Source: Luteolibacter sp. LG18
GTDB taxonomy: Bacteria > Verrucomicrobiota > Verrucomicrobiia > Verrucomicrobiales > Akkermansiaceae
Length of the DNA: 64,000 nucleotides
Reading direction: 5' to 3'
Assembly: GCF_036322585.1 (NCBI RefSeq)
Contig: NZ_AP024600.1
Span: forward strand, 1,984,001 to 2,048,000
Of this stretch, positions 58,504 through 64,000 are shown one piece after another. The notes beneath the pieces were generated by a model. It was not told the origin of the DNA. It saw only the letters and a program-made list of their open reading frames with translations, and ran no database searches. The position numbers and the translations under genes were made by a program. Position 1 is the first letter of the stretch; every line of letters starts with the position of its first letter.

Positions 58504-58542
58504 AAACCGGCCTTCCTTCACGGGAAGGCCGGTTTTGTTTTT
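58504..58542 (+). terminator. Rho-independent terminator of trxA
   Basis: A perfect 13-bp stem (AAACCGGCCTTCC / GGAAGGCCGGTTT) with a 6-nt loop, followed by TGTTTTT. Confidence 0.92.
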
Positions 58543-58545
58543 GGA

Positions 58546-58753
58546 GGAGTTGAGGCTTTAGCCGAGGAAGGTCTTCCGGGGGGGCGGAGTCTCCAGAGAT
58601 TTTAGCCGCAAAGAGGCGCAAAAATCGCAAAAGGAAGAGCTCCTTGTCGCTGAAACGATCTCTTCCTCTTCCTGAAAACTGAACACTGCAAACCAGCAAA
58701 CTCTTCAGGCCTCCGCCCCCCGGAAGACCTTTCTCGGCTAAAGCCTCAACTCC
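58546..58753. repeat. Dispersed intergenic repeat, full-length copy F
   Basis: About 208 bp, same orientation as copy A. The left arm GGAGTTGAGGCTTTAGCCGA and the right arm are near-perfect inverted repeats over about 47 bp. The core has GCCGCAAAGAGGCGCAAAAA and CTGAACACTGCAAACCAGCA as in copy A. It starts 3 bp after the trxA terminator. No coding potential. Confidence 0.88.
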
Positions 58754-58805
58754 TTCCGCAACGGAGCTTTGAGGGTGCCCGCGGATCTGTTAGTTAGGAA
58801 CCACC

Positions 58806-59171
58806 ATGAACAGCCCATCCACGGTGAAACCCCAGGCGGTCAAGATGGTGCTCATGGCCGCCGACATGGAGCGGGCGGTCGCGTTCTACCGCGATGTGAT
58901 GGGTTTCGAGGAGAGCTTCATCACTCCGCACTGGTCGGAGCTTCGTTTCGGGGACGCGGTTCTCGGACTCCATGGCGGCGGCGATGGCTCGCGCGTTCCG
59001 ACCGGGCTCTCGATCCAATACGCGGACGTGGCCCAGGCCTACGCGGACGCGCTCGCCGCGGGAGCCACGGCCATCCAGGCACCGGAGCAACGCGGGGGTG
59101 AACCGATCATCCTCGCCACTGTGGTGGATCCCGAGGGCAACATCATCATGCTCACCCAGTACGTGGGATGA
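58806..59171 (+). CDS. VOC-family (glyoxalase/bleomycin-resistance fold) protein
   Basis: 121 residues. Two beta-alpha-beta-beta-beta units: VKMVLMAADMERAVAFYRDV, MGFEESFITPHWSELRFGDA, then GLSIQYADVAQAYADALAAG, PIILATVVDPEGNIIMLTQY. The metal or substrate specificity cannot be told. The next gene begins in its stop codon (ATGA at 59168-59171). Confidence 0.85.
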   Translation: MNSPSTVKPQAVKMVLMAADMERAVAFYRDVMGFEESFITPHWSELRFGDAVLGLHGGGDGSRVPTGLSIQYADVAQAYADALAAGATAIQAPEQRGGEPIILATVVDPEGNIIMLTQYVG

Positions 59172-59614
59172 GCTTCTCCCGGGACCAGAACCTGGAGAAC
59201 AAAGGATGCCCGGAATGCGGCTCCACCCTTGAGTGCATTCGCCAAGGTGGGTCGCTGGTCCATCGTTGCCATTCAGCCTCCTGTGGCTGGGGGGCCGTCA
59301 CCTCGTATCTCCCGCCGATTCTACGGGATGGTGGCCGATACATCCTCCGCGTGCCAGCGACCTGTGACCTTTCTCCCTCCCAATGGATCGTTCTCAACCG
59401 CAAGTTCACAGGCAGCATCGTGGAATTGCGCCGCCTTGTCGCCGAGGCCGGCCTTCGGGTGGTCGAAGGGTCGGCGCTTGAGATCTGGAACGAAAGCGGG
59501 AGCCTGAGAAAGGCTTCCATTCCTATGGAGATCGAGCCGCCCTATCCATTCGACTTCGATCGACCTGAGATGGCTTTTGGGCCTCCGGATGGACCGGTGG
59601 ATGGGCCTAGCTGA
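59168..59614 (+). CDS. Zinc-ribbon protein, unknown
   Basis: 148 residues. The first 45 residues form a zinc ribbon: CPECGSTLECIRQGGSLVHR then C-H-S-A-S-C-GWG, i.e. CxxC...CxxxxC. The rest is a small alpha/beta domain (PSQWIVLNRKFTGSIVELRR, LVAEAGLRVVEGSALEIW) with a Pro-rich end. No function recognised. Translationally coupled to the VOC gene by an ATGA overlap. GC is below that of neighbours. Confidence 0.7.
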   Translation: MSFSRDQNLENKGCPECGSTLECIRQGGSLVHRCHSASCGWGAVTSYLPPILRDGGRYILRVPATCDLSPSQWIVLNRKFTGSIVELRRLVAEAGLRVVEGSALEIWNESGSLRKASIPMEIEPPYPFDFDRPEMAFGPPDGPVDGPS

Positions 59615-59666
59615 ATACTTGCTCCGGGACGTTGCCCCCGCCACATCGCCACGGTGCCCTGTCGGC

Positions 59667-61055
59667 TTACTTCCTGTGTGACAAGCTCCACACCCGGCCA
59701 TCCGATTCGCCGATGATGGCTTTGGCCGAGGGCCTGCCGTCGGAGGGCGGAGTGCTGGTGACCAGCCAAACCCCTTCGTCGTGTACCGCCTTGTAAGGCT
59801 TTTCGTGGGCAATGGTCTTTTCTCCGTAAGCTGCCTTCCAAGCTTCTTGGGCGATGGCGATTGCTTCCATTTCGCTCGTCACCCGCCGTGGAATGGATGA
59901 CGGCCGAGGCAGGAACTGTTTGAACTGCCATTCGCTGTCCCTCTCCCCGAAGGCGAGCATCCCGAAGCTCCGTGTCATGACGAACAAGTCCCCCTGCTGG
60001 CTGACGGTTGCGGTCTTGAGAAACTGGAGGGACGGATGTGGCTCCGGTCGTTGCGGGAGCGATAGCAAGGTCTCGAACCTCCCATCGTTCCATCGGTAGA
60101 CCTCGCTCTTGGTGATGAGCAGCAGGCGTTGGTCGCTGCCCGCGTTGATGCTCTCGAGGGTATTCGCGATCGGCAGCGATACCGGTCCCTCGTTCCTGTC
60201 TCCGAACCCGCGAATCACGGTGTGCCATTTGCCCGAGGCATCGCGCCGATAGAGCTCGCGCGTATTCATGCCCATGTGATCCGTCCCGCTGGCTGTCCAC
60301 AGCTCCTTCCCCAAGGGAAGCAGGATGGCAACGCCACCGGAGTCCTCGATCCCGGTATCATCACCGGGCTCTCTCCCGGTGACCATCTTCCAAGCTGGCT
60401 TGCGGGCGGAGAGATCCATGGCGGCTAGTTGGCAATCTCCTTCATCAAGCGACCACGAGGCGTGGAGGAGGGGCCTCTGAAAGCAGAGATGGGTGAAGAT
60501 GATCCAGGATGGGCGAAGGCGATCCTGGATATCGGGAGGCATCGGCGCTTCAAACTTGAAGTGATGCCATTCCCTTTCGAACCACCAGAACGTGTCCCCG
60601 ATCCGCATCGCCGGGAGATCGGATCTGACCAGCGAACAGCTGCTCAGATCGGGCAGCCACTCTTTTGGCACCGGTATCGACTTCCGGGTGCCATCGCGAG
60701 ACTCGACGAGCAGCACGACATGGCTGGCCCGCATGCCGAAAAATAGCAGGCCATCCTTGATTCGTTCATAAGACCAAATGTGGTCGATACCTTCGACTCT
60801 GAGTGGCACCGGGGCGTTGGAATCGAAATGTGTGAACAACAGTTCGTTCTTCACGGTTTCCCCTGTGGAAGTAGTCACCCCGTCTTTTGTTTCGTCACTT
60901 GCCCAAAAGATCACTCCATTCCGATAGGGGGCGATACCAGTGATCCAAGCGTCATTGTGGATGGCTAGCTTCTCCGGTACCAACGCGCTCAAATCCTTCG
61001 CCGCGAGTGACACCAGCGGTAAAACACCCATGAGAGCCAGAAGGCGACCGATCAT
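59667..61055 (-). CDS. Secreted protein with C-terminal NTF2-fold immunity-like domain
   Basis: 462 residues. Signal peptide (LLALMGVLPLVSLAA). The central 350 residues look like a beta-propeller or WD-like secreted sensor (repeated W-x-FD/W-S blocks: IIFTHLCFQRPLLHASWSLD, ELYRRDASGKWHTVIRGFGD). The last about 70 residues (EMEAIAIAQEAWKAAYGEKT, VWLVTSTPPSDGRPSAKAII) match the pattern of NTF2-fold immunity proteins. No toxin gene is adjacent. GC is lower than the window average. The ATG at 61055 begins the signal peptide. Confidence 0.62.
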   Translation of the reverse strand: MIGRLLALMGVLPLVSLAAKDLSALVPEKLAIHNDAWITGIAPYRNGVIFWASDETKDGVTTSTGETVKNELLFTHFDSNAPVPLRVEGIDHIWSYERIKDGLLFFGMRASHVVLLVESRDGTRKSIPVPKEWLPDLSSCSLVRSDLPAMRIGDTFWWFEREWHHFKFEAPMPPDIQDRLRPSWIIFTHLCFQRPLLHASWSLDEGDCQLAAMDLSARKPAWKMVTGREPGDDTGIEDSGGVAILLPLGKELWTASGTDHMGMNTRELYRRDASGKWHTVIRGFGDRNEGPVSLPIANTLESINAGSDQRLLLITKSEVYRWNDGRFETLLSLPQRPEPHPSLQFLKTATVSQQGDLFVMTRSFGMLAFGERDSEWQFKQFLPRPSSIPRRVTSEMEAIAIAQEAWKAAYGEKTIAHEKPYKAVHDEGVWLVTSTPPSDGRPSAKAIIGESDGRVWSLSHRK

Positions 61056-61110
61056 GCCACATCGGTAGCTACGCAAGGTTGGGAAGTCGCGCGAAAATGC
61101 GCTGCGAGGA

Positions 61111-61611
61111 TTACTCCACCCCTCTCAACTCCCGCTCATACGCCCGTAATTCCAGCCGTTGCCGCCAGCGCCACAGCAGCCAGGCGGCGAGGATGAAGAC
61201 GGCGTCGTAGATCGGCCAGGTGAAGGGTTCGAGGTAGTATTCGCCGATCGGCTCCTCGTTCCACGGGGCCAGCCAGGCGATACCGCCGGACACGGCGTCC
61301 GCGGCGAGGTGAAGCATCGCCGCGAGCCACATCACCACCGCCACACGCAGGCGCATGCCCTTCTCGAACCAGAGGACGATCATCCCGCACACGGGCACCA
61401 GCACGGCGAGGAACAGCAGCGTGTGGGAGAAGCTGCCGTGGCGGTCTTCCAGCGAGATGTGCGGCGAGCAGATGTCCGGCAGCACGCCGAACAGGGCCAC
61501 CAGCGGCAGCGTCCAGTCCGGAAACACCCGCTGGTGCCGGAACCGCAGCGAAATTACCTCCGCGGTGAGACAGCCGGTGACCGGCATCATCGAATGGAAG
61601 CCTGCCATCAT
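61111..61611 (-). CDS. YdjM/DUF457-type membrane-bound metal-dependent hydrolase-like protein
   Basis: 166 residues. A His/Asp-bearing first half typical of the family (RVFPDWTLPLVALFGVLPDI, RHGSFSHTLLFLAVLVPVCG) and four TM helices, with MLHLAADAVSGG carrying a second His-x-x-x-Asp. The fold is that of the LexA-regulated YdjM group; hydrolase activity is not proven. ATG codons at 61611 and 61608 are equally possible starts; a longer frame to 61701 is not supported. Confidence 0.72.
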   Translation of the reverse strand: MMAGFHSMMPVTGCLTAEVISLRFRHQRVFPDWTLPLVALFGVLPDICSPHISLEDRHGSFSHTLLFLAVLVPVCGMIVLWFEKGMRLRVAVVMWLAAMLHLAADAVSGGIAWLAPWNEEPIGEYYLEPFTWPIYDAVFILAAWLLWRWRQRLELRAYERELRGVE

Positions 61612-61700
61612 GACGCGGCCATTAGACCGCGCCTGCCGCAGGAGGAAAGAAGATCCGCCGCCACCCCGCCACCATGCATGGGCGGGGTGGCGGACCGGCA

Positions 61701-62756
61701 TCAGCCCGGGTTGACCGGCTGGTATTCGAAGCTCGGTCCGATCGGGCCGGGCAGGTTGGTGCCAGCCATCATGTCGAGCGCCTGCTGGCGCAGTGACATC
61801 ATCGCGCCGAGCGTGCGGCGGAAGGTTTCCGGCTGGCCGTTGAAGAGGTCGTGGAGGCCCTTCAGCAGACTGGTGTAGGTGTAGTTGAAGTTGTCCATCG
61901 CGTGGCGCTGGGCCGAGCCGCTCGGATAGTCCGCGGCCTTCGGGTTGGTCGGGATCTGGGCGACCGCGGAGGCGTTGTAGGTGATCGGGGCACCGCCGTA
62001 GTAGTACTGCTGGTCCGGCGGATCGGTGGGCTTCGCGTTCGGATTCGGGATCAGCGCGTGGCCGTAGTAGATCTCGGCGAACTTGTAGTAGTGGGCCAGC
62101 TCGCCGTCCTCGCCCGCCAGCGGGGTGGTGCCGGTGCCTTCGCCCTGGTCGATGATGATGTCGATCGCTTCCAGCGCACTGGTGAGGTCGGTCACGATGC
62201 TGCCTTCCGGAAACGGCGGCTGCACCTGGAGCGCGGGATCGCCGGTGAAGGCGCCCTCGCCGAGGGCGATGAGCTGCTTTTTGATCTCATCGTAGAACTG
62301 GCCGATGGTGACGCCCTGCTCGCCGTTCGCGGCGAAGAGCGTTGCGGTTTCCGGATAATCGTTCGGGTGCTGCGGCTCCTCGATTTCCATGAAGACGTTC
62401 TTCACCACGTCCAGCGTGAACGGGGAGAGGTTCACGATCAGGCCGCTTTCCACGCCGCCGGGCAGCGGGCCCGGGTAGTCCGGGGTGAACACCGGGGTGT
62501 CGATCACCGGGTGGCCGCCGATGGCGTTGAGGACGTTGCACGCCAGCGTCATGTGCAGCATTTCCTCCGCCACGATGCTGCCGATGATGTCCGCCACCAC
62601 GGCGTTCTCCTCGCTCTGGCCGAGCGAGTACATGGTGTAGAGATACGGCGGGATGGTGGCGTGCTCGAGCTGGACGGCCTGTTGGAGCGCGGTCTGGACG
62701 GCTTGCTTGCTGCCGGTCGCGAGGTTCCGGACCAGGTTGGCTTTGAGAAGGATCAT
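61701..62756 (-). CDS. Ferritin-like (VioB/iminophenylpyruvate-synthase-type) protein
   Basis: 351 residues. The N-terminal helical bundle has ALQQAVQLEHATIPPYLYTM and GSIVAEEMLHMTLACNVLNA with an E-x-x-H pattern of a ferritin-like diiron site, then AIGGHPVIDTP. This matches the ferritin-like domain found in VioB-type enzymes and many orphan bacterial proteins. The C-terminal half is less conserved but has HYYKFAEIYYGH, a likely second metal motif. No violacein genes are here. It is cotranscribed with the large partner gene that ends 25 bp upstream. Confidence 0.78.
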   Translation of the reverse strand: MILLKANLVRNLATGSKQAVQTALQQAVQLEHATIPPYLYTMYSLGQSEENAVVADIIGSIVAEEMLHMTLACNVLNAIGGHPVIDTPVFTPDYPGPLPGGVESGLIVNLSPFTLDVVKNVFMEIEEPQHPNDYPETATLFAANGEQGVTIGQFYDEIKKQLIALGEGAFTGDPALQVQPPFPEGSIVTDLTSALEAIDIIIDQGEGTGTTPLAGEDGELAHYYKFAEIYYGHALIPNPNAKPTDPPDQQYYYGGAPITYNASAVAQIPTNPKAADYPSGSAQRHAMDNFNYTYTSLLKGLHDLFNGQPETFRRTLGAMMSLRQQALDMMAGTNLPGPIGPSFEYQPVNPG

Positions 62757-62781
62757 AAGGTGTGAAATGAGAGGTTCGGGA

Positions 62782-64000
62782 TCAGGCGGGTTGTTTGCTC
62801 CACAGGCGGCGGGAGAAGGCGGCGGCCTTGCCGCCGTGGCTCAGTGCCTCGCTGTGGGCCGGCGGCGCGGCGGCCAGCACCTGGGTCTTGGCCTGGGGCG
62901 GCGGCGTGCCTTCCAGCGGGTTCTGGAGCCACTCGAGGATGGCCTTCCGTTTCGCGGGCGCGAGGTCGCGGGTCACGGGCATGGCGTTCGGGTCCTTCTC
63001 CGGCAGGCTGAAGGCGAGCTGGAGCATCTGCCGGTAGCTCACCACCTGGGCGTAATCGCCGAGGTCCACGAAGCGCTCCATCACCGGGTAGAGGTTGGCG
63101 TACTGCTGGAAGATCGGCTGCATGCTGCCGTACCAAGTGATCGGGTGATCCGGCACGAAGGTGTCGAACACGAGCACGCTGACGAAGTTCCAGATGTTGG
63201 ACGGGTAGAGCGGGCCCTGGTCGGCGAGGCCGTAGCCGACGCCGTAGACCTGGCCGTCGATGTAGTGGCGCGGGTTGCCCGGGTTGGCGGCGGTCAGCGT
63301 GAGCGTGGCGGTGCCGGCCACCGCGTCGGTGGTGATGCTGGCCGGGAAAGTCAGCGCGCTGGTCGGGGTGCCCACATCGGGATCGGTGGGGCCGGCCTGG
63401 AGACCGTTGGTGTCGTAATCGAAGGTGATCTCCTGGTTGGTGTAGGGCTGGCCGTAGGCCGTGGCGTAGAAGGGCACCGCCTGGGTGTCGCCCGGGCTCA
63501 TGCGGAACACGAACATGTCCGCGCGGACGTAGAGGCCGCCCTCCGGCTCGGCGGTTGGCGCGTCCGGGTAGTCGGACAGCACCAGCGACAGCGGGTTGCT
63601 GCCGATGATCGCGAGCTGCGCGGCGGTCACCGGCACTTCCACCACCCCGGCGGTGGCCTGATACCAGCCCGGCTGGGTGTAGGCGATCGTGCCCAGTTCG
63701 ACGGGCGTGTCGTCCTGGATCACCGACAGCGTGAGCGTGCCGTTGTCCACCTGGGTGCCGTCGGGATTGATCTGGAGCGCGTTGCCGAGGTCCACCCGCA
63801 CCACGCCAGCGGTCTCATCGACCACCGCGGCGCAGTAGTTGATGGAGGGATTGAGGTTCTGGGCGGCGGCTTCCGGGGCCATGAGCTGGCGGCCGAGGAT
63901 GAAATGTTTCGGCTCGGCGGCGGAGGCCGGTCCCAGCGTGCCGACGATGCGGCCGCGGCAGAACTGGCTGCCGGGAGGCGTTTCCGCGGAAGCCTCGGTG
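62782..64000 (-). CDS. Large partner of the ferritin-like gene (5' end outside the window)
   Basis: At least 405 codons; the frame is open to the right edge, so the start is not visible. No signal or TM helix in the seen part. The sequence includes GRIVGTLGPASAAEPKHFIL, NYCAAVVDETAGVVRVDLGN, LVFDTFVPDHPITWYGSMQP and a C-terminal ALSHGGKAAAFSRRLWSKQP. It looks beta-rich until about residue 300, then helical (TRDLAPAKRKAILEWLQNP). I do not recognise the family; proteins like it are, as far as I recall, found beside VioB-type ferritin-like genes. Function unknown. Confidence 0.62.
   Translation of the reverse strand, partial: TEASAETPPGSQFCRGRIVGTLGPASAAEPKHFILGRQLMAPEAAAQNLNPSINYCAAVVDETAGVVRVDLGNALQINPDGTQVDNGTLTLSVIQDDTPVELGTIAYTQPGWYQATAGVVEVPVTAAQLAIIGSNPLSLVLSDYPDAPTAEPEGGLYVRADMFVFRMSPGDTQAVPFYATAYGQPYTNQEITFDYDTNGLQAGPTDPDVGTPTSALTFPASITTDAVAGTATLTLTAANPGNPRHYIDGQVYGVGYGLADQGPLYPSNIWNFVSVLVFDTFVPDHPITWYGSMQPIFQQYANLYPVMERFVDLGDYAQVVSYRQMLQLAFSLPEKDPNAMPVTRDLAPAKRKAILEWLQNPLEGTPPPQAKTQVLAAAPPAHSEALSHGGKAAAFSRRLWSKQPA

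Overview
The window is about 64 kb of GC-rich (roughly 65%, estimated by eye) Gram-negative chromosome. It most resembles the Verrucomicrobiota, and within it a Verrucomicrobiaceae/Luteolibacter-like lineage. This is an inference from gene content: LpxC, a Skp-like protein, an autotransporter, a PEP-CTERM sorting tail, several secreted SUMF1-fold proteins, a SecG with a long Ala/Pro/Glu tail, a Pro-rich protein with a KKETVRVTL motif, and many starts without a clear Shine-Dalgarno sequence. I see no prophage, insertion sequence, CRISPR array or rRNA.

Layout. 1-6.5 kb: the 5' end of lpxC, an inverted-repeat element, an RluA-type pseudouridine synthase, then a minus-strand run of five secreted proteins (retropepsin-like protease with PDZ, caspase-like protease, three SUMF1-fold lipoprotein-like paralogues). 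6.6-8.4 kb: a Nif3-like protein, 3-methyladenine DNA glycosylase and two divergent tRNA-Gly genes. 8.4-13.6 kb: a polysaccharide-export set (unknown secreted protein, outer-membrane barrel, Wzz/BY-kinase, Wza-like export protein). 13.6-25.9 kb: PDZ protein, tail-specific protease, YggS, DUF971 protein, RecG, a large autotransporter, then grpE-dnaJ-rsmE. 26-36 kb: a large CAP-like secreted protein, an MsbA-type ABC exporter, an RsuA-type pseudouridine synthase coupled to a C39-like peptidase, a class III aminotransferase, a rhomboid protease and secG. 36-45 kb: panD, ppc, a nitroreductase, deoC, a coiled-coil membrane protein, skp and kup. 45-54 kb: lipoprotein, FGase-like protein, a mini PEP-CTERM protein, cysS, a compositionally distinct small two-gene cassette, hemB, a LURP/Tubby-like protein, small membrane genes and proS. 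54-64 kb: DUF3592 protein, a subtilase with ankyrin-like and kinase-tail-like repeats, a Pro-rich anchored protein, a 27-residue membrane peptide, trxA, VOC and zinc-ribbon proteins, an NTF2-immunity-like secreted protein, a YdjM-like membrane protein, and a ferritin-like (VioB-type) gene with a large partner running off the window.

Most genes are housekeeping. The accessory parts most worth attention are (i) the secreted caspase/SUMF1/retropepsin cluster, (ii) the ankyrin-subtilase whose C-terminal repeats resemble those of plant casein-kinase-1-like proteins, (iii) a non-coding repeat family of about 200 bp with terminal inverted repeats of about 47 bp, always in intergenic DNA beside gene 3' ends and in one case supplying a stop codon, and (iv) a lower-GC antitoxin-like/unknown gene pair next to one copy of that repeat. 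Several genes also have promoter-like hexamers ending only 5-9 nt before the start codon, which suggests leaderless or nearly leaderless transcripts.
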